From positions 9,255,001 to 9,319,000 of the forward strand of contig CATIUR010000006.1 in NCBI GenBank assembly GCA_949592205.1: DNA of 64,000 nucleotides, given 5' to 3'. The translations under genes and the position numbers were made by a program. The DNA is from Helichrysum umbraculigerum. Taxonomy: Eukaryota; Streptophyta; Magnoliopsida; Asterales; Asteraceae. Shown here piece after piece: positions 33,645 to 44,873 of the stretch; position 1 is the first letter of the stretch, and every line of letters starts with the position of its first letter. Below the pieces are notes generated by a model. That model had not been told where the DNA came from and did no database searches. It saw nothing but the letters and a program-made list of their open reading frames with translations.

Positions 33645-36600
33645 CTATTTGATAGCTTCTACGATGATTCGGACATCGTTGTATTCGTCAATCATCTCGA
33701 TCATGTCTTGATGAGTATTTATCAGAGGAATTTCTAGTCTCTCAGTTGCGACGGCAGGGGAATTTGGTGGAGCAAGAGGAGGTTGTGGAATAGAGTGTTC
33801 ATCAAGAGTGATGTTGACGTAATCGTCATCGCATTCACTGTTGCAGTCGGAGTCCTTATCATGTGAATCGGGAAATTGGTGGAGTTCTTCGTCTGAGGGT
33901 GCACTGTTGAAGGGTCGAGAACTGTCGATTTCGATGGTTCGGACTTCGGTTGTTATGTCATGAATGTTCTCTTCGGCAAAGCTTCCTGGTTGACGTGCCT
34001 TATATGCCGAAATTCTCTGTAGTAGTTTGGCATACTGGTCTGGGTGTGGTGATGATCGGAGTCCTTCTTCAAAGATTTCTATGTCTCGGAGTCGGGTTCT
34101 GGTGAAGGGTTTTGATGGATCGAGATAGGAATTTAGGATGTTTCCCATTCTTTTAAGATGAGAGGATCTGAGCTCTTGACGGATGACTCCGTAATCAACT
34201 GATTCTTCAGATGAAGAGTCATCGTCGCAGTTTTGTATTCTTTTAAATTCGGCCATTTGTGGCGAATCAGTGTGATCTTCATCTTCTTCCATTTCTTCCT
34301 CTTCCTCTTCTTCTTCCTCTTCAGGGTCAGATTCAATTTCTTCATCTGCTTCCTCGTATTCTTCCTCTTCTGGGTCGTATTCAGTGTCAGAAATGAGAAC
34401 TGATGATCGGGTGAATTGCGGGTCCTCCTCTGGTTCTGATTCATCATTGGAACAGACTTTTCCTGTGGATATAGCACAACATTCTTCCTCTTCTGGGGTG
34501 CATTCTGGTTGGTCGATCTTGTAAGTGATCCTTTCACCATGCGATCGTAAAACAATCATGTGGTTATACACATCAATCACTGCTCTAGCTGTATTCATGA
34601 ATGGTCTTCCAAGGATAATTGGGATGTTTATGTCCTCGTGGATATCCATTACCACGAAATCCGTTGGAAAGAAAAATTTGTCAACTTGAACAAGGACATT
34701 CTCAGCTATTCCCTTGGGGTATCTAACAGATTGGTCAGCTAGCTGGACGGTCATCTTAGTGGGTTTCAAGTTTTCAAGTTCTAGCCTTTTAAACAGGGAG
34801 TAGGGCATAAGGTTAATGCTGGCTCCTAAGTCGGCTAAAACGCTCATATTTCCGGAATTGTAGATAGAACAAGGGAGTGTAAATCTACCAGTATCTCCTA
34901 ATTTTTCTGGAAGGCTATTTTTAAGTAGGGCTGAGGTTTCAGAACTAAGGGGAATGTTGTTCACTTCAGGCAATTTATCCTTGGTGGATAGTAATTTCCT
35001 AATATACTTATTACGACTAGGAACTCTAGACATGGTATCAAGGAATTTTCCATCTAACTTAAAGGATGACAGTTTCTTAGGTTGAACTTTAAGTCTAGCG
35101 GGGTAAGGGATTCTAACCTCTTTGTTCATTGTTTCCACAGCTGGTATCTTGACCTTTGATTCTTCCTTTACTGGAACAGCAGCAGGTGGAGTAGTAGCTG
35201 CTTCCTTTGGTGTTGTAAGTTGCTTTGCTTCCTCAACATGCTGATTTTGAACCGTGTTGCTAGGCAAACTTCCTCGGGGTCTATTCTCAAGACGTTGTGC
35301 CAATTGTCCAATTTGAGCTTCCAAATTCTTTAGCATAGCCAATTGATTTCTCATGAAGAGGTCGGCTTGATCTTGTCTAGCGGACGTCTTTTGGTTGAGC
35401 AGTTGTTGACCTTGCATGAATTGGGTGAAGGCGTCGTCTGAACTTGAAGCTGGGGCATTTGTCTTGGTGGTTTGTTCAGTGGTTTGGTTTGTGTCGGAAG
35501 TGGGTGCAGGAAGTGCAAGGGGTTGATTATAAGAAAGTTGTGGCTGTTGTTGGTAAGGTGGATATCTAGGTGGGTATCGGGGTTGGTATGGTTGTTGGTT
35601 GTTTCTTGGCGGAAAGGGAGGTCCTCTAGGTTGGTTGTTGTTCTGGTTGAAACCGGGTGGTCGAGCTGGAAACTGAGCATAGTAGACGGTGCCATCTGCT
35701 TCTTCGTATTCAACTAGGTATTCACCAGATGGTTGCGGGTTGGTGCAGTGTTGACAGACTTGCACTTGGTGTACTTGGTGCTGTTGTTTCTTAAGTTCTC
35801 CAAACTGTTTGACGAGCGAGTCCATTTTCTCTATCAGTGTCATAATTGCTTCGACTGGAATCGGGTTTGCAGCAGCGATAGGTGTGGAAGATGTTGAATG
35901 ATCTCCAGAATTCCTATCGTGGTGATGCATTGTCATATTTTCTATCAGGTTCCATCCTTCTTCGTCGGTCTTTGCCATGAAGCTTCCTTGTGCAGCAGCA
36001 TCGAGGGTAGTTCGGTGGTTAGGATCTAAACCATTGTAGAAAGTGCACAATTGTGCAGACTTATCGAGTCGTTGATTAGGGCATTTCTTTAAGGCTCCTT
36101 TGAATCGTTCCCATGCGGTATATAATGACTCATCGAAAGCTTGTCGAAAGTTCATGATGTCATTTTGGAGTTTGGTTTGTTTAGAAGGCGGAAAGCACTT
36201 GGTTAGAAACTTTGTCGCCATCGCAGACCATGAATGGATAGAGCCGGTCTCTAGACCTTCAAACTATGTTTGCGCATGATGGGTGAGAAAATAAGGGAAA
36301 AGGTATAAACGGATTGTATCTTGGCCAATTCCGTTTTGCTTGTAGGAATGTGAGAGAGAGATGAACTTGTCGAGGTGAGAGTTTGGGTCATCACTGGGCA
36401 ATCCATGGAATTGACAGTGGTTTTGGATTAGTTGGATGATGTGGTGTTTAAGCTCGAAAGATTGACCAGGGGTTTCATGGTAGAGAATTGGTCCTCCTCT
36501 TCCTTCGATAGAGGGTTTACTGTTGTCAGCAAGAGTGATGCGTTCAGCCATTCCTTGCTTAAGTGCATATTGCTTCTTTTCTCGTCGAATAGTGCGTATT

Positions 36601-36656
36601 ATAAGTTCTGGATCGGGAAAGTTAAATAGTGGTGCAGATCTAGGGGAACAGGTCAT
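33645..36656 (-). pseudogene. Athila-type gag-protease ORF with in-frame amber codon
   Basis: One minus-strand frame from MTCSPRSAPLFNF at 36656 to a TAG at 33645-33647, broken once by TAG at 36264-36266 where a Trp codon would be expected. Gag core is N-terminal (MATKFLTKCFPPSKQ and FDESLYTAW, at about 36070-36221). A long P/Q/N-rich linker follows. The aspartic protease has the Athila form DLGASINLMPYSL (near 34830) with ILGRPF later. A Glu/Asp-rich tract lies at about 34260-34400, then an unrecognised C-terminus. Classical CCHC knuckles were not seen. No RT or integrase follows. It could act as a gag donor, or as a parasite using another Athila's pol. Confidence 0.85.
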
Positions 36657-36768
36657 AAACTAAAAGAAAAGACAATAAAGGAAATATTTTTGTGTTTTTT
36701 TTAGAAGGTTTTATCCTAAGGGTTTACTAGAATTGGGATTGGTTGGGCCTCTGGATCGGACAGTTAGT

Positions 36769-36787
36769 CTCCCCGGCAGCGGCGCCA
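36769..36787 (-). other. primer binding site, Athila type (copy B)
   Basis: Minus-strand TGGCGCCGCTGCCGGGGAG, 8 bp inside the LTR end. This is the Athila-type (Asp-tRNA) primer site. Confidence 0.92.
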
Positions 36788-38513
36788 AAAAAGCTTGTTG
36801 AGGTTATCAACGGGTGGTTTTAAAATTTATAATTGCTGGGGTCTAAGTGTGACTTACTAGTACTGAACCAAAAGGTTAGTAGGCGGTAAGTTGGACCTAG
36901 AGTCGTTCTTAAAGAGAAACTGAATTGAAACGGAGGTGATCCAATCAATCTTTCTTTTCTAGTAAATGTTTTTAAAAGAGTGCGTTGGGGGTTTTGGTTC
37001 AGCTAATTAAGTAAACTAAATAAAGCGAATAAAATGTAATAAGATGTCAGATAATGCAAAGTAGTATTTATTGTGAGTTCGTCAGTTAATAATTATGGGA
37101 TGATGACTCTTACGGGAAAACAATTAACTAAATTGGGTTGCTTATGAGATTCAATAACTTATGGTATAACCAATAGATTCCTTATTAGTCGGTTATCAAC
37201 TAATATGTCACGAGGAACTAAGGTATCATGATTCTGACCAGACAGACGATGCTCAACTCTCCACACTCTCCTGTGAGGGAGTTAGTGGCCCATATTATTG
37301 AACGTATTCGCTCGTGGGCGAAGGAATAGAGTAGCAAGTCCATAACATGTCTAGCCGTTCTTAATACCACAATGATTATGAATCCATTAAACAACTAACT
37401 TAGAACTTGTGTCCGGACTTATTTAATTAATTTCTACCAATGAAAGTTAAGCGTGATAAACGAGGGAAAGCATTCAGGTTTCTTGCGTATCTTACTTTAG
37501 GGTTTCATGGTTTTAAGCAAAAGTATCAGTTTAAGGTGGATTTCAAACTTGCCTTTCTCAATACAATTAACAAATCCCTAGGTTTTCGTAAATGGTCATT
37601 TAGCCTTTCGCCTACCTAATCTAATCTAATTTAAACTAAAACAACTAATTAAAATGCTGACGGCTTTTTACAGAAAGTTAAACCCAGACCATGTCGGAAA
37701 ATGCTATGGTGGCTCACAACGTATTTAATTGTTTACCAATGTTTCCGTTGTGAGTTTAATTTCTTCGCGATGTTTACATGATAAGTACATTGTGATTGGA
37801 AGTGTACAATACTCATGGCAAGTCCACGTAATCACATTGCATTTTATAATGCTTACATGACGTAACAATTAAAAACATAGTTTTTACACAGATAACTATT
37901 GACCGAGTGTTGAGGTTCGCGACTCCTCTTTACAAGGTTACAATCACGTTTGTTAATCGAAAGGCGAATATAAGTTTAGGGTTTAAAATCACAAGATAAG
38001 TCCATTCACAAGGTTTCGAATTTTATAACGTCGATCAATAATACAACTACCTTCGGTCGTTACTGGCTTCCATATATTTGTACTATGCTCAAAAGCATTT
38101 CCAATACTATACCGAGTAATCAGTCGAATAGGGGCCATCGTATTATTTCACGATGCATTTAAAGTCATCCCACAATTATATATACTAACTACATCACAAC
38201 AAATACAATAGTAATCTACTCGCTAATCATGGTAATAACGATCGCAAACATAATTAAAGCAAACATGTTTAATTAAGATAGATAAGGATAGAGATAACCG
38301 AGATTAATATGCGAGAAGGAATAGACTTGAATTAATGAGCGTAACTCCAAGCGTACACCAAAGATTACAAAACGTTCCTAGCTTTCTTTCTACTCTAAAC
38401 AAAGTGCTAAACTAATCTAATGCTAAATTTAAAGTAAGAAAGTAGAATGAGAAAGTAAGAAAGTAATATGACTAGTGCATATGGGACATTTTGAAATGAA
38501 GCCTAAAGCCTCC

Positions 38514-38523
38514 TATTTATAGG
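38514..38523 (-). promoter_or_regulatory. TATA box of Athila LTR B
   Basis: Minus-strand CCTATAAATA, at the same place as in LTR A. The solo LTR lies about 170 bp upstream of it (38696), separating it from most of its U3. Confidence 0.65.
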
Positions 38524-39621
38524 TGAGCTTTGGCTCACATTAGCATCTTGAGGTGCATGTTAGCAAAAGGTAGCCAAAAGGGTGCACCGGGTACCGTACA
38601 ACACGAAAAGTAGGCGCACCGGGTACCGTACAACACGAAAAGTAGGCGCACCAGGTACCAAAAGTTACCAAAAACGGAAACTGAGGGGGGTACAATGTAA
38701 CACCCGCCAAATTAGGACTAGCAATTAGTGCCTAATTCACTGTTAATACATGTAATTAGTTCTGTATTAGGCTAATTTATGTATCGAAATATATATTGTT
38801 GAATATATACGAAAATGCGATTTGATTAGATTGTACGCAATTTAAATCGAATGTAATTCGGTTCAATTAAATACGGACGTTGGTGAACAATTTAATTAAA
38901 TAACATAAAGATTATTTAATGAAACTATTATATCTCAAGAATATTATTTTGAGAATATTTCACATTCATCTCGTACCATACAAACAATGTCCATGCGATT
39001 TAAAACATAAAACGCGCAAACAAAACGAAACAGGCTTAAATTATATTATATAACTCGATTGACAAGTATTTAATTTAATACTTCAACGAAAATATTGATT
39101 TCATTATTCGTATTTTAAAAGAACGTATATTTTAACGTATAAAATAATTATTTAACGTTTAAATAATCGGGAAAACGAACACCGCGCGGAACACAGAGCG
39201 GGGACTGAAAGGTGAGGCTTTCACCTACACCTCACCTCCTCCCCATTTCTCTCTTTCATTTCCATTTCAACAAAAACCCACACACACACAAACTCTCTCA
39301 ACCAAATCTTCCAAATTTTCGGATCTCGCAAAACCGACAACAAAACTCACATTTTCGGAATCACCATTGCAAGGGGAACAAGATTAACAAAAGCACTAGC
39401 ATCATTTTCGGACTACATCTCTCCCGATTTGCAATTGTAAGAAAATTTCTAAAAACTTAGATTTACTCATTTTGATGTATTATTTTGATGTTTGAATGTT
39501 TATATAACATCTATATGTCCAAATATATGAAGAAATCACGCTTTTATAACCTAAAAATGAGTTAGATTTGCGTTTTGGGTCGAAAAATCTCGACAACCGA
39601 AACTTTCGGGGCTGGTGTTCA

Positions 39622-39860
39622 TCTTTTTGTGTCGCATGTTGTGTCGCATAAACCATATTGTGTCGTATTTTGTGTCGTACCATTATGTCGCACCATGTGT
39701 CGTAAACCAAATACGACACAACCCTTATGTCGCTATTGATTTAGCATCGAACGCTTGTACGACACAACCCTTGTGTCGCTAAGCTCTTGTGTCGCATTCC
39801 TATGCGACACAACCCTTGTGTCGCATGACAAACTTTTGTGTCGCATATTGTGTCGCAAAA
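39622..39860. repeat. hairpin array TTGTGTCGCAT (solo LTR)
   Basis: Repeats of TGTGTCGCA and its complement. The best hairpin has an 11-bp perfect stem TTGTGTCGCAT/ATGCGACACAA with loop TCCT (39787-39812). CGACACAA/TTGTGTCG with loop CCC occurs near 39761-39779, and a 10-bp version TGCGACACAA/TTGTGTCGCA near 39802-39824. Confidence 0.9.
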
Positions 39861-40424
39861 CACAGAAAACTCAGATTTTTACTAAGTGTCGATACTCGAA
39901 ATTTATCACTCGATTTTACCCGAATTCAGATCCCAGATGCGTTTTTCACCAAAGCAATATAGTAGAAATAAAAATTTTTCCCCCAGCCAGGGGCCAGCCC
40001 CTTGGACCCCGCCAGGGGCGCTGCCCCCGGACCCCCATACTTAGATTCCGTAAGCACATTTCTCACCAAGTGTCAAACTTGTACGACTTCAAAACGCTTA
40101 TATGATACAACTTTTCAAACATAATGGAATATACTTTTCAAGTACAACACTTCGAAATCAATGTGATAACATCAGGACTATTATTACAATTAATCACCAA
40201 CGGGCCGTACACGTTTTCAAACACTTAACAAATCAACCAAATCGTAGTAATTTGGACACATATATATATATATAGTTGTGTAACAACTACAAGGGTGATC
40301 TTTTGAGATACCCAATCATGTTTATAACCATCGCGTGTCGTGGACACCCTCAGGTTACAAGTCTTTGGACTTCATTACTCGGCTAATCAACTCAAGTTTA
40401 TTAAGTTAAACTCACAAGACTTAG

Positions 40425-40910
40425 GTGAGTCTCATAGCCCCTCTTTTTACTGTTTTACTCAGGGGTGTGATACAATGCTTATTTTTAACATGTGAATGCA
40501 AGTACAACTTTTATATACTACATGAGTTTTACACACTAATCATTTAAAGTCCTCCGTCAGCATAGTTGTTAATACGTTGTAGCGTGAATATTAGTATATG
40601 GTACCATATATGATTGACCTTCCTCATCCGGGTTAGCAAGCACTAACCGGGTAAACGGACGTACTAATATTTAGGAAGATGAATGTTGATTAGGCATTCG
40701 TGGAGGCACCTCGTCCAGAATTCTCTATAGGGGACCCGGCCCTCGAGTTAAGCTCAACTATGTGCTCATGGCTGTATACCTGAATACATATACATTATCA
40801 ATTGCTGGATGCAATTCAATTATTTAAATCTTGCGGTTCATACTATATTACTTGATTTCAAACCTGTGAGCTCACCAGCTTTAGCTGACCCATTTTAGCA
40901 TGTATCGCAG
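40425..40910 (+). promoter_or_regulatory. putative LTR intron in solo LTR
   Basis: Donor TTAG/GTGAGT (GT at 40425), branch point CTGAC at 40885-40889, acceptor ATCGCAG/G with AG at 40909-40910. Length 486 bp, almost the same as in G1 despite clear sequence divergence of the intervening DNA. Confidence 0.48.
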
Positions 40911-41763
40911 GTACCAAGCAGTAGGGTGTTTCTGCTCAGGACTTTTAGCTCGAGTCAGCATGCAGACGTTTGAGATTTTCTTGCATTAGTATATTTTGTA
41001 CAAGTACTTATGTACTGAAATCTCCTTTTATTTAAACTCGAGCTATGTCAAGCTATGAATGTTGTAAACATTTCAATGTCAATATATTTTTTTGTTAAAA
41101 CGACGCATATAGAGTCGTTTACTATATATCTTTGTGCTTTGTTATTGATTAGTAACACCCAAATCGTGCTTCCGCAAACCATTAAAGTTGTGGGTGTTAC
41201 ATACAGGCCAGCCGGCGGCGCCACCAGTGTGGCCGGCGGCGGTGGGCCCACCCCCGCCCCGTTGCGTCGTTTGTTGCTTCGTTTCTCGATTCGTGCGTGT
41301 TTTCTTCGTTATACGTCCATTTGAGTTGATTATTTTTTTGTTGGATTTGTAATTTAAAAACGAAGATTTTGACATAAGATAGGCCCTGTGATGAGGTACC
41401 TAGCTCCAGATATTGCGTACGGATCATTTGGATCTTCCGCCGGGCGCGAAATCTTCATTTTTTACCCGTTTCAGTTGATTCTTCTTCTGTTGGATTCGTA
41501 TTTTGAAAACGAACATCTTGGAAATAATGGATGTTGATGGAGGACACTTTAGTCTTGAAATCTCGTTTTGATGCCTTGAATCTTCAAACGTGTGTGGAAT
41601 CTTCGTTTTTCATCCGTTTTGCTTGATTTTTATCGCGCAACATCGTTTTGACCATCTTGGCATAATGTTACTGATTTGTGCTATATTTGAATTAAAATGC
41701 CAAGAATCATTCCAGAATGAGAGAGATATCGGTAGTAAAAACATGACTTTTTACGCGATATCA

Positions 41764-43808
41764 AGTAGCTTTCTTATCAATACATCATATGATGAAGCTA
41801 TCTATTACTTAACCTTAGTTTTGGTTCTAGTGTGCAAAAGTCTTAACTAGCTATATTGTCTCAGCTTCGATGACTTTTTTTTTTTAAGAATATACAAGTG
41901 GAAGACTAGTTATTCAGTATTTTTCATCCCATTTAGTTGGACTAACAACTCAAAACTTGATCTATTAAAAAGCTTTAGAGTAAAGATCAGCTAAGTTATT
42001 TTCCATTCAAATGATGTTTACTCAACTCTTATTTTCTCCGTTCAGATTTAACAAGAAACTCCTCCTCTTATCATGTGCCTAGAGCATCCACTATCAACAT
42101 ACTACCAATTGATAACTTTCTTGGACAACTCCTGCACAAATACAATTAGTTATAAGGAGGGACCCAGACCGTCACGGTCTTGGATCATCCCTCTTCATCA
42201 ACAAATGTGAACTCTTTAATATATCCATCTATCCTTTCAGGTGACTTAGATTCTCTAAGAATTGGTTTCACGTGTTGATAAGTGTCGCCTTTGTGTCTCT
42301 GGTTCGGAGAGTTTTGATAAACCCTCTGAGTCGCTAGCCGTTAGGGTTGAAACCCTGAGTTCTGTTGAACTCTTGATTGATTATTCGAATTATGCATATG
42401 TCTATAATAATCCCATTGACTGTGAAAGTTAGACCCATATTGAAATTGGTTTTGGGTTCTACTTGGAGTTTGATGTCTTTGAACATACTTCTTATTTGTA
42501 GTTTTACCATACGAGCGATTCATTTTTGGAGAATTGCTTCTTGGTCTTCTACCCAACCATGGTTTAGTACCTATACTTCTCCCACTTGTTTTCAGAGAAT
42601 TACTCGTACTTGCACCATTTGTGTTAGATTTCACAGGTGACCGGTTTTTCTTTACCCGTTTAATAGTTGCTTCCATTTTCTTGTTTGGGCAACAAGAAGC
42701 GACATGCCCTTTTGTATGGCATTTGAAGCAAGACATCCTCCCAATTTCTTTCTTTGGAAAAGCCTTTGGAACTGATTGGTCTTGAGTCGAAGTTTGTTCG
42801 GTCTTTTTCTCTTTTAATTTCTCATTATCCGTTATACCTGACTCGACCTTGATTTCACCAAGAAAACTCCACTAGACACAAAACGTACATGCTTTTGAAA
42901 GTTTTGTGGAGGTTTTTTGAATACTTCTTCCGATGCTTTATCAGTTGATTCATTTAAAACAGCTGTCTTATTAGATGTAACATGTTGAACCTTCTCTGAC
43001 TCATTGTCCTCAGAAAATTCACTCACACTGGGGCTGTAGAATCATTTACATCATTCAACTCATTTTCTTTTGGTAAAGAGGAGTAGCTTGAATTAAAAGG
43101 AGGGGGTACTTCAGAGTATCCCAATCCAGTCAAATCTGTACTACTCCTTTGAGAGCTTATAATGTTTGTCAAAGTTAAAGAAGAGTCCCGATACTGTTCA
43201 AATTTTCGATTTAACTCGACTATTCTAACTTTTGCATCGACTAATTCTTTATCTTTAGCTGAAACTTCTTTAGTAAAATCTTCAATGTGCTCATACAAAA
43301 TATCAATTTTCAATGACTTTTCATTCACAGTATCTTTCAAAGTTGTTACGTCTTGAACATCATATTTAATTTTACTAATAAGTTCAGATTTACTCTCTTT
43401 TAAGTAACAATTTTCTTCCTTGAAGGATTTAATTTGAGCTGACATTGAGGTACTTGATTCTACAAGAATTCTGAGTTGTTCTTTCTGACCTGTAAATAAC
43501 CGACAAACATTCATAATTGTACTTAAATGTGGACATACCTTTTCTTTATCAGTATGCAGGTCGGCCATGTGAGCAATAAAATCCTCAGTGCTGCTGATGT
43601 TCCCTGTAGAATCCAGATTCAACACCTCAGACTCTGATTCCTGAACGTCCTCCTGAGCATCCTTAGCATCCTTAGTTTTATTCTCTGCTTAACCATCTTC
43701 AGTAACCTCAGCCATAAAGGCCTGAGCTAAATTTTATGGTTCTTCACTTCTTGATGAAGCTATAAATCTGACTCCTTCAGACTCTAACCATGTACTTTCC
43801 TCACTAGT
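41764..43808 (-). pseudogene. old SIRE copy: gag remnants and RNase H tail
   Basis: Minus-strand remains of a diverged SIRE subfamily. 43023-43625: coiled-coil middle of gag (AHMADLHTDKEKVCPHL, GLGYSEVPPPFNSSY). 42832-43026: a frameshifted continuation. 42341-42736: knuckle CFKCHTKGHVASCCPNKK. About 42060-42180: gag end and protease start (YVDSGCSRHM). After that, pol is missing up to a decayed RNase H C-terminus near 41930. 41764-41880 is post-pol noncoding, matching C2 near 56110. C1 has inserted into gag at 43808. Confidence 0.82.
42132..42149 (-). promoter_or_regulatory. putative branch point and 3' splice site (old SIRE copy)
   Basis: CTAAT at 42145-42149 containing the gag stop TAA, then TTTGTGCAG/G with AG at 42132-42133. 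The junction layout is that of E1, C1 and C2, in the most diverged copy. Confidence 0.5.
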
Positions 43809-44384
43809 TGTTGAGACATAGATTGTGACAACAGATCTAGCTTGAAATAGGACTGGTGTAATTATTATTACTATTGTACATTGGTTTAGATTTGTAAATG
43901 AATATTTGTTTTGTTAGTAATATTCGTTAAACATATTATTGTGTTAAGTTGGACGAATGTTAAAATACGAAATAAATACATTCTGTGCGAGTCGAGTTCT
44001 CAGGTCGCGAGCCTTGCGAGCCGAGATGAGAACTGAACTCGTGGAGATCAGTAACGAGATGAACTTGGTAATGGGCTTGGGCTGGAAGGCGAGTTGGGCT
44101 GAACTCGCAGGCCCATGCGAGCCGAGCCGAGACTAAATATATAAACGATTTTTGTTTGTAAAATCGTTAACACTTTTTGATACTTTTGCATTCTGCGAAC
44201 TCAGAAAAACCCAGAGAAAACTAAACCTACGACTAGACTTTGACGTATTATTCGTTTAAAGTTAAGCTTTATTAAACGCAATTACGAACGTATTCGTTGT
44301 TAGTAAGATAACACCTTATTGAGGGATTCTGCACCTTAATACTACAGATAACGAAGTTATCGATCCTAGAACTAGGGACTTACA
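43809..44384 (+). mobile_element. SIRE element C1, 5' LTR
   Basis: 576-bp LTR from TGTTGAGACATAG to GGGACTTACA. TATATAAA at 44138-44145 is the likely TATA box. CG-rich GCGAG/GAGTCGAG repeats lie upstream of it. The flank CTAGT (43804-43808) in old SIRE gag should be the target duplication; its partner would lie beyond the window. Confidence 0.9.
44138..44145 (+). promoter_or_regulatory. TATA box of C1 LTR
   Basis: TATATAAA about 245 bp before the LTR end. The corresponding site in C2 is degraded (CATATTTAATG). Confidence 0.55.
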
Positions 44385-44873
44385 TCTGGTATCAGAGCTT
44401 TCGGGCTAAATACGAGTGTGTTCATAAGTTTTAGAGGTGATTGCGTTGTGATTCGGATCGTTTATCCGTGCATAAGTACATACTAACGATCAAAATCACT
44501 CTCTGGACGTTTTAGGGTTTGTTTACGGTCGAAATTTCCTGTTTCAATCGTAAAAATACCTTAAACATTCAATTTCGGGTTTAACAGCCGTTTCGCGAGT
44601 CGAGATTAGGGTTCCAGCTTCGCCTGCGAACCGAGTTGAACTTGCGAGTCGAGCTTAAGCTTGCGAGTCGAACTTATCCGCGAATCGAGACCACCTGCGA
44701 AACCAAATCACTTGCGAATCGACATCTTTAGCGATCCGAACTGAGGCTTGCGAATCGACATATTCTGCGAGTCGAGCTGAGATTGCGAGTTGAGCTGAGT
44801 CCTGCGAGTTGAGCTGAGTCCTGCGAGTTGAGTTTTCTGAATTCGCTAAACAGTTTAATTTTACGTTTTTAAG
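44385..44873 (+). other. C1 primer site and leader with CG-rich array
   Basis: Primer site TGGTATCAGAGC at 44387-44398 (initiator-Met tRNA). Between about 44590 and 44840 the leader has a dense array of GCGAGTCGA, GCGAATCGA and GCGAGTTGAG variants. Confidence 0.9.

Larger units (their letters stand above)
38696..41201 (+). mobile_element. solo LTR, Tekay-type
   Basis: A 2506-bp LTR from TGTAACACCCGCC to GGGTGTTACA, with flanks TACAA (38691-38695) and TACAG (41202-41206), a 5-bp duplication with one mutation. LTR A shows the uninterrupted site near 20692. It is the same general type as the G1 LTR but a different subfamily. It holds a CT-rich leader (about 39220-39300), a hairpin array, and donor/acceptor signals at 40425 and 40910. 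Confidence 0.92.
36796..41763 (-). mobile_element. Athila-type LTR B (5' LTR), interrupted
   Basis: About 2457 bp of LTR once the solo Tekay LTR (38696-41201) and one 5-bp duplication are removed. It runs on the minus strand from TGATATCGCG at 41763 to CCTCAACA at 36796. It is near-identical to LTR A with scattered single-base differences. It has a TATA box CCTATAAATA at 38514-38523 (minus). The outer flank AGTAG (41764-41768) borders old SIRE noncoding DNA. Confidence 0.9.

Noticed and set aside
43824..44384. C1 LTR starting at TGTGACAACAG
   Set aside because: All three SIRE LTRs share TGTTGxGACAT immediately upstream, and the C1 gene breaks exactly before TGTTGGG at 48483, so the LTR starts 15 bp earlier.
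44387..44398. tRNA gene suggested by TGGTATCAGAGC
   Set aside because: Only the 12-base complement of a tRNA 3' end next to an LTR: a primer binding site. No cloverleaf is present here or at the other such sites.
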